Below, in pieces: positions 35,319-44,095 of a stretch of 64,000 nt of DNA. Position numbers and translations under genes: made by a program. Position 1 is the first letter of the stretch. Each line of letters opens with the position of its first letter. The DNA comes from Nodosilinea sp. FACHB-131 (lineage in GTDB: Bacteria; Cyanobacteriota; Cyanobacteriia; Phormidesmidales; Phormidesmidaceae): the NCBI RefSeq assembly GCF_014695395.1, contig NZ_JACJOF010000007.1, positions 186,001 to 250,000 on the forward strand. Reading direction: 5' to 3'. The notes below the pieces were generated by a model. The model was not told the DNA's origin. It was given only the letters and a program-made list of their open reading frames with translations, and made no database searches.

Positions 35319-36707
35319 ATGCGTGCCCCCGACTCGTCTTCCCTCCGTGTCCAGGCTGGTATTAACACGATGTCAATTCCCTCCTTCCCTCGGCTCCTGT
35401 CTCTGGTGCAGCCCTCTACCCTAGCCTTTGTTCCCCTTGCGTTTGCCGCTGTGGCCGCTGAGGCAACCTTGGCCGCTACACCGCTAACTGAGTTTGAAGA
35501 CAGCCCTAAGGTTGTTATTGATGAAGCCTGGCAAATCATCAATCGCGAGTACGTAGACGACAGCTTTAACCAGGTTGATTGGCAAGCCCTGCGCCAAGAC
35601 CTGCTCGGGCGGGAATACACCTCTAAAGAGGCGGCCTATGGCGCATTGCGGGCTGCTTTGCAGCAGCTCGATGACCCCTACACCCGGTTCCTCTCGCCAA
35701 CAGAATACGCTGACCTCACCGAGCAGACCTCTGGCGAAGCCTCGGGAATTGGCGTGCGGCTAGAGCGCAACAGCCAGACCGGGGCAGTGGCAGTGACGAG
35801 TGTGGCCCCAGGTTCGCCAGCCGAGCTGTCTGGGATTGTTGCGGGCGATCGCATTTTGCTAGTCGATGGTCAAAGCACCGAGCGGCTCACCGCCGAGGGC
35901 GTGCTGCAACAGCTGCGGGGCAACGAGGGCTCCCAGGTAACCCTCACCGTCTCTAGCGCCGGCGGCGCTCCCCGCACCGTAATCATGACCCGCGCTCGGA
36001 TGGATCTGCCCACCGTTGAATACTCCCAAAAAACGGTCGGCGGGCGCCCCATTGGCTACATTCGGCTGATTGAGTTCAACGCCAACGCCGCTACGCAGAT
36101 GGCCGACGCAATTGGCAGCCTGACCGAGGCTGGGGTCGAAGGGTTTGTGCTTGACCTGCGCGGTAACCCTGGCGGACTGCTAATGGCTAGCGTTGACATC
36201 AGCCGCATGTGGCTGCAGCACGGTCAAATTGTGCGCACCCTCGATCGCCAGGGCAATGACGAAGCAATTTCGGCCAATCGCACCGCCCTCACCGATCTAC
36301 CGTTGACCGTACTGGTCGATAGCCGTTCGGCCAGCTCCAGCGAAATCCTGACCGGAGCCCTGCGCGACAACGACCGGGCCACGGTGGTGGGCAACACCAC
36401 CTACGGCAAAGCCCTGGTGCAGTCGCTCCACGGGCTCACCGATGGCTCTGGCCTGACCGTGACCGTAGCTCACTACTACACTCCCGATGGCACCGACATC
36501 AGCAGCCGGGGCATTACCCCCGATGTCGAGGTGGGCTTGAGCGATCGCCAGCGCCGCGAGCTGTTTAGCAACCCCGCCCTGCTCGGTACCGATGCCGATG
36601 CTCAGTACCTCCGTGCTGCCGAGGTGCTAGAGCAAACCATTCTCGCCAGCCAGACGCGACCGACCACTGGCGCTAGCCGTCTGGGCCTCATTAACCCGAC
36701 TGAGTAA
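35319..36707 (+). CDS. Carboxyl-terminal processing protease (S41)
   Basis: 462 residues. An N-terminal signal region (hydrophobic stretch PSTLAFVPLAFAAVAAEATLA near 31-51) suggests export to lumen or periplasm. A PDZ domain (GIGVRLERNSQ to VTLTVSS, about 145-225) precedes the S41 core with DLRGNPGGLL, the Ser motif SRSASSSEI and the Lys of TTYGKALVQ, the catalytic dyad. Cyanobacteria use CtpA to process D1 and have paralogues CtpB/CtpC; I cannot choose. Start may also be the ATG at 35370. It converges on DUF362 across a strong terminator. Confidence 0.92.
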   Translation: MRAPDSSSLRVQAGINTMSIPSFPRLLSLVQPSTLAFVPLAFAAVAAEATLAATPLTEFEDSPKVVIDEAWQIINREYVDDSFNQVDWQALRQDLLGREYTSKEAAYGALRAALQQLDDPYTRFLSPTEYADLTEQTSGEASGIGVRLERNSQTGAVAVTSVAPGSPAELSGIVAGDRILLVDGQSTERLTAEGVLQQLRGNEGSQVTLTVSSAGGAPRTVIMTRARMDLPTVEYSQKTVGGRPIGYIRLIEFNANAATQMADAIGSLTEAGVEGFVLDLRGNPGGLLMASVDISRMWLQHGQIVRTLDRQGNDEAISANRTALTDLPLTVLVDSRSASSSEILTGALRDNDRATVVGNTTYGKALVQSLHGLTDGSGLTVTVAHYYTPDGTDISSRGITPDVEVGLSDRQRRELFSNPALLGTDADAQYLRAAEVLEQTILASQTRPTTGASRLGLINPTE

Positions 36708-36725
36708 CGGCCAAGTTAACTGTTC

Positions 36726-36762
36726 AGGACGGGAGGGTGCAGAATATGCTCCCTCCCGTCCT
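36726..36762. terminator. Bidirectional terminator hairpin between ctp and DUF362
   Basis: AGGACGGGAGGG (36726-36737) pairs perfectly with CCCTCCCGTCCT (36751-36762), and an inner GC pair extends it past one mismatch, around AGAATAT. Long GC-rich stem between convergent stop codons; no long T-run. Confidence 0.75.
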
Positions 36763-36776
36763 CATTTAGAGTCGGC

Positions 36777-37742
36777 TTAGAGACGCTCGGCGTAGGTGGT
36801 CACCGGCTCTTTGATAAAGCGAACGTAGAGGTGCTTGAAGGTGGACTTCACCACCCGAGGCAGGCCAAAGTCGATGGGCATGACTTCGGTGGGCAGCTGC
36901 CAGTCGGTCACCCGCAGATCATCCGGGGTGAGTAGCGGGAAAGCCAATTCCTCCCAATCGGGACAGACTCCTAGGCGCATCGACTGGGCCACCGTGGGCA
37001 CCGCCAGCGGATCGGCCCCTAGCACGGTGACCATGGCGCGATCGAGGGCAAACACGTTAGCAGATGCCCCTAGCACGCCTAAATTTCTGGGCTCCCCGCC
37101 GCTGGGGCCATTGCCCTCGTGGCCCACAATGCCATCCACAATGGTCAGCTCAGGATCGATCAGCCGCGCCGTCTCTACCAGCATGGTGCCAAAGCGCTGC
37201 ACGTCTTTGCCCGCCTCCATGTGCCACCAGGCCTTCATTTTGCCGGGCACGCAGCCAAATAGGTTTTTGACCCCCAATGTGAGGGTGAGCTGCACGTGGG
37301 ACTTAACCTTGGGCAGGTTGATCACCACGTCGGCCTCCATCACTTCTTTGGAGAGACGCAGATGGTCAAATTCAGGGTTGTCAGTGGGGTAGCGATCGCC
37401 GTGCAGCTCTACGATCGGCAGCCCGAGTTCCTGAGCCAGGGGCAGCAGACCGTTGGCCTTGGCCACCCCCCGAGCGCTGCCAAAGGCGGGGCTGTCACCC
37501 AAAAAGGGCTGACCGCCAGCGGCTATGACCTGCTGAGCTACGGCGTAGATCAGCTCAGGCCGGGTAGTGCATTCTTTAGTGGGGCGAGCGCTAGTCAGCA
37601 GGTTGGGCTTGAGCAGCACACGATCGCCCGATTTGACAAAGGCCCCCATGCCACCGAGGGGCGCGAGTAGCTGAGTGAGCGACCGCTCCAGTTCATCTCT
37701 CCGGTAAGACTGAGCGCGCATCAAACTGACTGGCACCACCAT
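36777..37742 (-). CDS. DUF362 protein
   Basis: 321 residues. DUF362 blocks: SGDRVLLKPNLLTS, ADVVINLPKVKSHVQLTLTLGVKNLFG in part, and GNGPSGGEPRNLGVL. Members are often fused to ferredoxin domains or act as iron-sulfur-associated proteins; none of that is present here, and no CxxC clusters occur. ATG at 37742 is supported by GGGAGAG upstream, removing 18 residues of the open frame. Function unknown. Confidence 0.88.
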   Translation of the reverse strand: MVVPVSLMRAQSYRRDELERSLTQLLAPLGGMGAFVKSGDRVLLKPNLLTSARPTKECTTRPELIYAVAQQVIAAGGQPFLGDSPAFGSARGVAKANGLLPLAQELGLPIVELHGDRYPTDNPEFDHLRLSKEVMEADVVINLPKVKSHVQLTLTLGVKNLFGCVPGKMKAWWHMEAGKDVQRFGTMLVETARLIDPELTIVDGIVGHEGNGPSGGEPRNLGVLGASANVFALDRAMVTVLGADPLAVPTVAQSMRLGVCPDWEELAFPLLTPDDLRVTDWQLPTEVMPIDFGLPRVVKSTFKHLYVRFIKEPVTTYAERL

Positions 37743-37841
37743 GGCACTCTCCCGGAATAAATGGTCTGATTGGAGAATAACGCGGAACCGAAGCACCGCG
37801 CATCTACTGTCTGCCCCACCATCCCCTGTGAGGACTTTACT

Positions 37842-38579
37842 ATGCTCAGCCTGTGGGCCAAAACCAGCGGCACCTGGATTAACGTCGCCACCATTCTGCT
37901 GGGCACAACGGTGGGACTCATGCTGCGCAGCCGCTTGCCCAAATCGATGCAGCAGATCATCACCCAGGCCGTGGGGCTGATGACCCTGGTCATGGGGGTC
38001 TCCATGGCCAGTAATCTGTCTGATATCGACGCTGGCCCCATCGACGGCATCATTCTGGCGCTGCTGGTGATGGCGATGGGGGGGATGCTGGGCGAATGGT
38101 GGCAGATTGAGAAACGCCTCTCGGTATTGGGCGACTGGCTCAAGGCCAGGGTGCGAGGCGGAGGCCGCTTCACTGAAGGGTTTGTGGCGGCCAGCCTGTT
38201 GTTTTGCATTGGCCCTATGGCCATTGTCGGCAGCCTCAACAACGGCCTGTCAGGCGACAATGCTCTGCTCACGTTGAAGTCTACGATGGATGGGCTGGCG
38301 GCGATCGCCCTCACCGGCACCTACGGCGTTGGCGTGGGCTTTTCAGCCCTCAGCGTGCTGGGGGTGCAGGGGGCTCTGTCGCTGCTGTCCAGCCTGTTAG
38401 GGTCTGTTCTGGCCGACCCAACCACGAGTCCTCAAGTTTTGCTAATCACTGGGACTGGTGGGCTGATGATTTTAGGTATTGGTCTGAATCTGCTCGAAAT
38501 TGGCCAAGTCAGGGTGGCCTCGTTTTTGCCAGCGCTGCTGCTGTGCCCGGTGGCGATCGCCCTGGCTCAGCATCTATAG
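37842..38579 (+). CDS. DUF554 membrane protein
   Basis: 245 residues with about seven membrane helices. DUF554 (YdfK/YqgA) motifs are WINVATILLGTTVGLMLR, VGLMTLVMGVSMA, and LLFCIGPMAIVGSLNNGLSGDN. The family is predicted to be a transporter but is uncharacterised. ATG 37842 follows GTGAGGA; the frame starts further upstream at 37770. Divergent from DUF362. Confidence 0.9.
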   Translation: MLSLWAKTSGTWINVATILLGTTVGLMLRSRLPKSMQQIITQAVGLMTLVMGVSMASNLSDIDAGPIDGIILALLVMAMGGMLGEWWQIEKRLSVLGDWLKARVRGGGRFTEGFVAASLLFCIGPMAIVGSLNNGLSGDNALLTLKSTMDGLAAIALTGTYGVGVGFSALSVLGVQGALSLLSSLLGSVLADPTTSPQVLLITGTGGLMILGIGLNLLEIGQVRVASFLPALLLCPVAIALAQHL

Positions 38580-38604
38580 CAGCCGTTGAATAAATCGGCT
38601 CCAA

Positions 38605-38644
38605 CAACAATGCCGGGCTGTATCGCTACAACCCGGCATTGTTG
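38605..38644 (+). terminator. Long hairpin after DUF554
   Basis: CAACAATGCCGGG... (38605-38620) pairs with 38629-38644, 16 bp with one mismatch and an 8-base loop. No T-run follows on the plus strand. It lies between the DUF554 stop and the 3' end of the leftward tRNA-Leu, so it may serve both transcripts. Confidence 0.6.
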
Positions 38645-38665
38645 AATCAATCCATGGGAATTTGA

Positions 38666-38747
38666 TGCGGATGGCGAGACTCGAACTCGCACAGCATAAG
38701 CCACACGCCCCTCAAGCGTGCGTGTCTACCAATTCCACCACATCCGC
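38666..38747 (-). tRNA. tRNA-Leu(GAG)
   Basis: 82-nt class II tRNA. Acceptor GCGGATG pairs with CATCCGC, discriminator A; D-arm contains TGGTGGAATTGGTAGACAC; anticodon stem CACGC/GCGTG with loop TTGAGGG gives anticodon GAG; an extra arm and T-arm (GCGAG-TTCGAGT-CTCGC) follow. CCA is not encoded. Confidence 0.95.
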
Positions 38748-39007
38748 TGGTGATGTTCTGAACCGTACCAATTGGGCTCTGAGGGAATGTCACCCAAGCA
38801 CCGGCTCAGATATATAAGAGTAAACCATAATGGCCCCCTTGTTAGAGCACATTTACAGCAATATTTGTCGCACTGGCTGCGTGATAGAATCAGCGACCGT
38901 CGTCATCGTATGATGCTGAGGATGGTCGGTTGCGGCAGTGGGCTGGGGTTGCTTAGCTGGGCTGCTACCCCACAACTCAATGGTCTGTTGCTATTTGCCC
39001 TACGTAC

Positions 39008-40357
39008 ATGCGCTTTTCCAAGATTTTGATTGCTAACCGGGGAGAAATCGCGCTGCGCATCCTCCGCACCTGCGAAGAAATGGGCATAGCCACCGTTGCG
39101 GTTCACTCCACCGTCGATCGCCACGCTCTCCACGTGCAGCTAGCCGATGAAGCGGTGTGCATTGGCGAGGCCCCTAGCCAAAAAAGCTACCTCAACATTC
39201 CCAACATTATTGCCGCCGCCCTGACTCGCAACGCCAGCGCCATTCACCCTGGCTATGGCTTTCTAGCCGAAAATGCCCGCTTTGCCGAAATTTGCGCCGA
39301 CCACCAGATTGTCTTTGTTGGCCCCTCCCCTGACTCAATCCGGCGGATGGGCGACAAATCGACCGCGAAAGACACCATGCAAAAGGTGGGTGTGCCTACG
39401 GTGCCCGGCAGCGGTGGCTTGCTGACCGACGAAGCCGAAGCCTATGCTGTCGCCAGCGAAATTGGGTACCCGGTGATGATCAAAGCCACCGCCGGGGGCG
39501 GCGGGCGCGGTATGCGCCTGGTGAACAACGAGTCCGAGCTGGTCAAGGCCTTTATGGCCGCCCAGGGTGAGGCCCAAGCTGCCTTTGGCAACTCCGGCGT
39601 GTACATGGAAAAGTTTATCGATCGCCCTCGGCACATCGAGTTTCAGATTTTGGCCGATAGCTACGGCAACGTGGTGCACCTGGGCGAACGCGACTGCTCC
39701 ATTCAGCGGCGGCACCAAAAGCTGCTTGAAGAGGCCCCTAGCCCTCGCCTCACAGCAGATCAGCGCGAAAAAATGGGGGCAGCGGCGGTGCTGGCAGCCC
39801 AGTCGATCAACTACGTCGGGGCAGGCACGGTCGAGTTTCTGGTCGATAGCCAGGGCAATTTCTACTTCATGGAAATGAATACCCGCATTCAGGTTGAGCA
39901 TCCCGTCACCGAGATGATTACCGGCATTGACCTGATTGCCGCTCAGCTCACCATTGCCCAGGGCGAGAAGCTACCCTTTACCCAGTCAGAGATTCAAATT
40001 CGCGGCCATGCGATCGAGTGCCGCATCAATGCCGAAGACCCCGACCACAACTTTCGCCCGAACCCCGGGCGCATCAGCGGCTATCTCGCTCCCGGCGGCA
40101 TGGGTGTGCGGATGGATTCCCACGTGTATACCGACTACGAAATTCCGCCCTACTACGATTCGCTAGTGGGCAAGCTAATTGTCTGGGGGCCAGACCGCCC
40201 CACCGCCATTCGCCGCATGCGCCGCGCCCTGCGGGAGTGCGCTATCACTGGCCTGCCCACTACCATCGGATTCCACCAAAAGGTGCTAGAGAACGCCAAC
40301 TTTCTCAGCGGTGATGTGTACACCAACTTTGTCGCCGAAATGATGGCAATCAAGTAG
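39008..40357 (+). CDS. accC: Biotin carboxylase subunit of acetyl-CoA carboxylase
   Basis: 449 residues, the usual length. It carboxylates biotin on BCCP with ATP and bicarbonate in fatty-acid synthesis. Motifs: [20 protein letters not shown], the Gly-rich ATP loop [30 protein letters not shown] and [15 protein letters not shown], containing the catalytic Glu and Arg. ATG 39008. Flanked by tRNA-Leu and convergent yggT. Confidence 0.96.
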   Translation: MRFSKILIANRGEIALRILRTCEEMGIATVAVHSTVDRHALHVQLADEAVCIGEAPSQKSYLNIPNIIAAALTRNASAIHPGYGFLAENARFAEICADHQIVFVGPSPDSIRRMGDKSTAKDTMQKVGVPTVPGSGGLLTDEAEAYAVASEIGYPVMIKATAGGGGRGMRLVNNESELVKAFMAAQGEAQAAFGNSGVYMEKFIDRPRHIEFQILADSYGNVVHLGERDCSIQRRHQKLLEEAPSPRLTADQREKMGAAAVLAAQSINYVGAGTVEFLVDSQGNFYFMEMNTRIQVEHPVTEMITGIDLIAAQLTIAQGEKLPFTQSEIQIRGHAIECRINAEDPDHNFRPNPGRISGYLAPGGMGVRMDSHVYTDYEIPPYYDSLVGKLIVWGPDRPTAIRRMRRALRECAITGLPTTIGFHQKVLENANFLSGDVYTNFVAEMMAIK

Positions 40358-40519
40358 CTCAAGCTGAGGAACTTTGGCCCAGACCATTCATGACGGGCCA
40401 GAGGCCCATCTCACAAGAGAGTAGTCATTTTTCTTGGGGCTCTGGAGAAAGCCTTGTGGGATAGCCGTCCTGGCTGTCCACTCTCGGCGCACCGCCTATC
40501 ACATTAAGCGACAGAACCT

Positions 40520-40804
40520 CTAACCGAGCATTCTTAACAAGCCCTGTTGCCCAACTAAAATTTCCCGCAGCAGGGTGACGATACCCACCCAAATGACTGG
40601 GGCAATATCGACGCCACCAATGGGCTGAACCAGCTTGCGCATGGGCACCAGCAAGGGCTCCGTGGGCCAAGCGATGAGCGAAAAGGGCAGCTTAGACAGG
40701 TCGGCCTGGGGATACCAGGTCAGCACAATGCGAAAGATAAACAGCAGGGTCATGAGGCCCAATAGCAGGCTCACGCCTATATTCAGCACCTGTGTGGTGG
40801 CCAT
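40520..40804 (-). CDS. YggT family membrane protein
   Basis: 94 residues with two membrane helices separated by the family's PTEPLLVPMRKLVQPIGGVDIAPV loop in part. YggT proteins affect osmotic tolerance in some bacteria and thylakoid or nucleoid organisation in plastids; function here unknown. ATG 40804 follows GGAGG by five bases. Confidence 0.92.
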   Translation of the reverse strand: MATTQVLNIGVSLLLGLMTLLFIFRIVLTWYPQADLSKLPFSLIAWPTEPLLVPMRKLVQPIGGVDIAPVIWVGIVTLLREILVGQQGLLRMLG

Positions 40805-40960
40805 GGGTTCCTCCAAAATACGCTGTTGTTGTAGATGTCATTCTAAAGCCTTCCTCGGCTGATTCTCTAGGCCCTGACGGCTTTGCTAGGGTGCTGGAGT
40901 CGTGGCTGCTGGCGAGGCGATCGCGTTTGTCGGCCAGAGCGTTGGTGAGGTGAGTGTGGT

Positions 40961-40990
40961 TGAGCAATAATGATCAATAATGGTCAATAA
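40961..40990 (+). promoter_or_regulatory. Three phased 10-bp repeats upstream of psbX
   Basis: TGAGCAATAA, TGATCAATAA and TGGTCAATAA occur head to tail, one helical turn apart, ending 36 bp before the psbX ATG. This placement suggests a cooperative binding site or promoter element. The middle copy contains the palindrome TGATCA. No known regulator motif is matched. Confidence 0.6.
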
Positions 40991-41026
40991 CAATTCGGTT
41001 TCAATCGTTAATCGGGATCAAGAGAT

Positions 41027-41146
41027 ATGACATCATCTTTAGCCAACTTCTTGCTGAGCCTGCTTGCTGGGGCTGTGATTATTGTTATACCGGCTAGCGC
41101 TTTCCTGTTTTTTGTTAGCCAGCGCGACAAGATTCAGCGCCAGTAG
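41027..41146 (+). CDS. psbX: Photosystem II protein PsbX
   Basis: 39 residues: MTSSLANFLLSLLAG, a single membrane helix, and the family tail SQRDKIQRQ. PsbX is a low-molecular-weight photosystem II subunit near the QB side. The gene was found by reading the gap; it is below usual frame-length cutoffs. The leader includes three 10-bp repeats and a terminator follows. Confidence 0.95.
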   Translation: MTSSLANFLLSLLAGAVIIVIPASAFLFFVSQRDKIQRQ

Positions 41147-41204
41147 TCTTAAAGGGCTGTGCCCGCTGGCCTAGGTCGGAGGGCACAACCTGGTAGTCTT
41201 GCGG

Positions 41205-41236
41205 TCGGGGACCCTGTGGGCGTTCCCGATTTTTTC
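41205..41236 (+). terminator. Terminator downstream of psbX
   Basis: TCGGG (41205-41209) pairs with CCCGA (41225-41229), and CCC/GGG pairs inside around TGT. TTTTTTC follows. It lies about 60 bp after the psbX stop. Confidence 0.75.
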
Positions 41237-41298
41237 GTTAAGTCGGCTAGAATTAACGTGTCCGGTTGGCAGAGGCGATCGCCTAAGAGGAATTTGAC

Positions 41299-42084
41299 GT
41301 GAATTTTGGTACCCCCGTCCCCCTGCTGCTGGGCATCTTTCTGGTGATCAGTGGTGTAGCGCTATTCTTCTTAGACCGGCTCAAGCCCGGTTACGAGCGC
41401 GACTCTGATAAGGTCTATGCCATTCTGTTTTTGCTGTCAGGGGTATTTCTGCTCGGCAACCTAGGCATGGACGTCATCTCCTCCTTTCAGCAAATGCTGA
41501 TGGCGGGCATGCTGGTGTCGCTGATGATTCAGAATATCAACTCCAGAACGCCGCTGGTCAAAACCGGCTTTCCGGGTGACGGCGGCGATTTTGGTGGCGG
41601 TGGCGGCTACCGTCCACCCCGAGGCAATCGCCCTCCGGCTTACGCTCCTGACAACCGAGCAAACCTTCGTGCCGAGCTAGATCGCCGCGACTATGGCCCC
41701 GCCGATCCCTACAATCGTCCTCGGCCTATGCTTGAGGGGCGCGGTGAGCCAACTGGTCGCCCTCCCTACACCCCTGACGTGTATGGCGATGGTCGCCCCA
41801 TGCGCCGCGAAGATATTCCCATGAATGGGCCTGGCGATCGCCCCGTAGATGGTCGTATGGATCGGCCTAACGATCGCCCCGTAGACGGTCGCTTAATGGG
41901 CGATCGCCCCATGGATGGCCCCGATGGCCAGCCCTACTACGACAATAATTCTCGCCCTGGCGACGATCGCGTGCGTCGTCGTCGCCCTCCCAAAAACCGC
42001 AGCGAATACAACGATCGCTACCGCATTGACCCCGGCCCGCAGCCCCCTCGGCCCGACTACCGCCCCGACCGCGACTCGCTCTAG
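41299..42084 (+). CDS. ycf66: Ycf66-family protein with disordered tail
   Basis: 261 residues. Residues 1-90 form the Ycf66 membrane domain with three helices (LLLGIFLVISGVALFFLDR onward). Residues 95-261 are disordered, rich in Arg, Pro, Asp and Gly, including short repeats GDRPVDGR and DRPNDRPVDGR. The GTG at 41299 has GAGGAA upstream. Ycf66 is conserved in cyanobacteria and moss plastids, role unknown. HIP1 octamers in the tail encode the GDRP element. Confidence 0.88.
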   Translation: MNFGTPVPLLLGIFLVISGVALFFLDRLKPGYERDSDKVYAILFLLSGVFLLGNLGMDVISSFQQMLMAGMLVSLMIQNINSRTPLVKTGFPGDGGDFGGGGGYRPPRGNRPPAYAPDNRANLRAELDRRDYGPADPYNRPRPMLEGRGEPTGRPPYTPDVYGDGRPMRREDIPMNGPGDRPVDGRMDRPNDRPVDGRLMGDRPMDGPDGQPYYDNNSRPGDDRVRRRRPPKNRSEYNDRYRIDPGPQPPRPDYRPDRDSL

Positions 42085-42131
42085 ACGCGGTGAAAGCCTT
42101 CGACTTCGGCTAATGCTTTGGCCCCGCTCCG

Positions 42132-42449
42132 GTGACTGCTTTGTCGTCTTTGCCCGTTGATTTCGATACCGCTACCATTGCTGGCACTGCTCTGTGGGCG
42201 ATCGCGTTGTATTGGGGCTTTTCGCCCTTAGCTGACCGGGTGATTTCAACGTTTGAGGGCTGGCTAGGTGCGGACGCGCCCGTGGCATCGCTATTGAGCG
42301 TCTTGCCATTTTTGGCAGTGGGTGGTTTAGTGCACTACGGTCTTACGCTGTCGCTGGGCAGCAGCTGGGCAGTCAGTTTGGGGGTACTTTCTGCGATCGG
42401 CTGCGGTGTGTACGAGCTAGGCCGACGAGACGGTAAGGCGTCCGAATAG
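42132..42449 (+). CDS. Small hydrophobic membrane protein
   Basis: 105 residues, unrecognised. Three hydrophobic segments at about 15-32, 52-70 and 76-94, with a charged end GRRDGKASE. GTG start at 42132, weak RBS. It lies 48 bp after ycf66 on the same strand and may share its transcript. Confidence 0.6.
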   Translation: MTALSSLPVDFDTATIAGTALWAIALYWGFSPLADRVISTFEGWLGADAPVASLLSVLPFLAVGGLVHYGLTLSLGSSWAVSLGVLSAIGCGVYELGRRDGKASE

Positions 42450-42693
42450 AGCTCACTGTTGACCCACAGCGCATGATTTCTGTGGATCTAGCTACTTGGT
42501 TATAGGCCAAGGTTTTTCCTGTCTATTCTTCAAAAATTTACGTTGGTAAAGTCTTGCGCGATGCGTCTTTATAGAGCTGAGCAGACGGAACTAAAATTGA
42601 CCACAGAGGGTCAACCCAGTAAGCGATGCAGGGTATTCTACCGACAAGACACATCGCCCTAAAGAGTTTCTAAAACGAACGATTCCTAAATTT

Positions 42694-42996
42694 ATGAGTA
42701 ACTCTGACTCTGCCCCCGAAACGAACAGCTTGAAGTCACTGCTGCTTAAAGGGTTGGTCGGTACCGTCGCTTTGGTTGGTACTACTGCTATTCCAATCGT
42801 GGTACAGCGTTCTTTGCAAGCCCCACCTGCGTCTCCAGCTGACTCGGCCGCAACAGTTCCGGTTGCTCCAGCCCAGATCTCTCCACTGCCCGACTCGTCT
42901 CAGGTAAACTCGGCTACAACCCTGCCAGTCGTTGATGAAGATGCAAAAGGGGATTCGTCTAATGAGAAAGGCAAAAAGAAGCGCGGTGACGACTAG
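42694..42996 (+). CDS. Small single-span membrane protein
   Basis: 100 residues, unrecognised. One membrane helix (about 19-40, GLVGTVALVGTTAIPIVV) then a Ser/Pro/Ala-rich periplasmic tail ending in GKKKRGDD. Base composition is lower in GC than neighbours. The 244 bp upstream is free of genes. Confidence 0.6.
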   Translation: MSNSDSAPETNSLKSLLLKGLVGTVALVGTTAIPIVVQRSLQAPPASPADSAATVPVAPAQISPLPDSSQVNSATTLPVVDEDAKGDSSNEKGKKKRGDD

Positions 42997-43096
42997 AAAC
43001 CCAACGCTCGCCGGTTAGGGGAAGACTTTTAGGAGAAAACATTGTGAGCCATCTATCGCCTGGTTTGGGCAGTTTGAGGCTGACCTGTTTTCTCTG

Positions 43097-43921
43097 TTAC
43101 CATCGCTGAGCCCAATCAGGAGCCTCCATCGGCTCCGGCTGCAGTGCAGACAAATCGGCCTCAAAAATGACCTTAAAGGAACGCTTCTGCAACTCGCGAA
43201 CTTGCAGTTTGCCACTGCGAGTAGCGACCAGCAGTTGCCCTTGGGCAGCCCAGTCAGCCCACTGCACATCATTTAGAATAGCGATGTCTTGCTCAGATTC
43301 AAGGGCATAGACTACTCGCAGGCCGTCTACTGCCTGGTCAACACCAAACTCTCCGCCGGCCCGGCCTAGGCTCTCTAGCCGCAGCAAGTAGCGGCCTCCT
43401 GGCTGCGGCTTTTGCAAGCGAGCATTGCGGTTTTCATCCCAGGGACCACCAGCGCTACGGGGTGGTGAATCGGGAGCTTCTAGCCAGCCCCGCCGCCGTT
43501 CGTTAGCGAACTGCTCAACCGGAATGAACGTGAGATCGTAGGGAATGGGTAGGGTGGTAGCTTTTGAGTTTTCATGGCTGCCACCCGTCGTGAAGTAGTA
43601 ACCCCGAGTCCAGGTGCCGCAGGTAGCAAAGGCATGGAGGGCTGTCAGCCAGGGCAGCTTAGATACGGCGACATAGGCTTCTCCGTATTCCCAGCGAGCT
43701 TTGGGATTGTGGGCAAAGTAGCACAGCCAGCGCCCATCAGGAGAAATGTCTGAGCGCCGGGGGAAAATGCGCCCCCGTAGCCAGCCCCCCGGCTCATAGC
43801 AGTTCTGAGCTAAATCCCAGCGACCGACGTGGGCCCACTGACTAGGCCCACGCCGAAATACCGCTACCACTGGAGCGTCAGTAGCTGGGAGGCAGTAAAT
43901 GCGGGGTGGAGACGACGGCAT
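43097..43921 (-). CDS. Hypothetical protein, possibly beta-propeller-like
   Basis: 274 residues, unrecognised. Motifs such as DISPDGRWLCYFAHNPK resemble WD40/TolB-type blade strands, and the C-terminal AILNDVQWADWAAQGQLLVATRSGKLQV gives another blade-like repeat in part. The middle part has an FTTGGSHENS loop and many Trp and Arg. No signal peptide. Start ATG 43921. Similar proteins occur sporadically, so this is likely accessory. Confidence 0.65.
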   Translation of the reverse strand: MPSSPPRIYCLPATDAPVVAVFRRGPSQWAHVGRWDLAQNCYEPGGWLRGRIFPRRSDISPDGRWLCYFAHNPKARWEYGEAYVAVSKLPWLTALHAFATCGTWTRGYYFTTGGSHENSKATTLPIPYDLTFIPVEQFANERRRGWLEAPDSPPRSAGGPWDENRNARLQKPQPGGRYLLRLESLGRAGGEFGVDQAVDGLRVVYALESEQDIAILNDVQWADWAAQGQLLVATRSGKLQVRELQKRSFKVIFEADLSALQPEPMEAPDWAQRW

Positions 43922-44095
43922 AGGGATAGGGCGAACGAAATCAAGGATGGACTTATCACCGTTACTCGAAGCCTAACTTAGCCCAATGGACATTCTTGGT
44001 CGGCCGTTAAGTGAGTTTAAAGAACTCAGGTTTTAGCCCTTTGACCTCGATGATGAAGGTAGGGATGAACAGCGGGTACAAGATATTGCCATTCT

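Noticed and set aside
38772-39029. Plus-strand 85-codon frame before accC
   Set aside because: Overlaps the accC start, low-quality sequence, no family.
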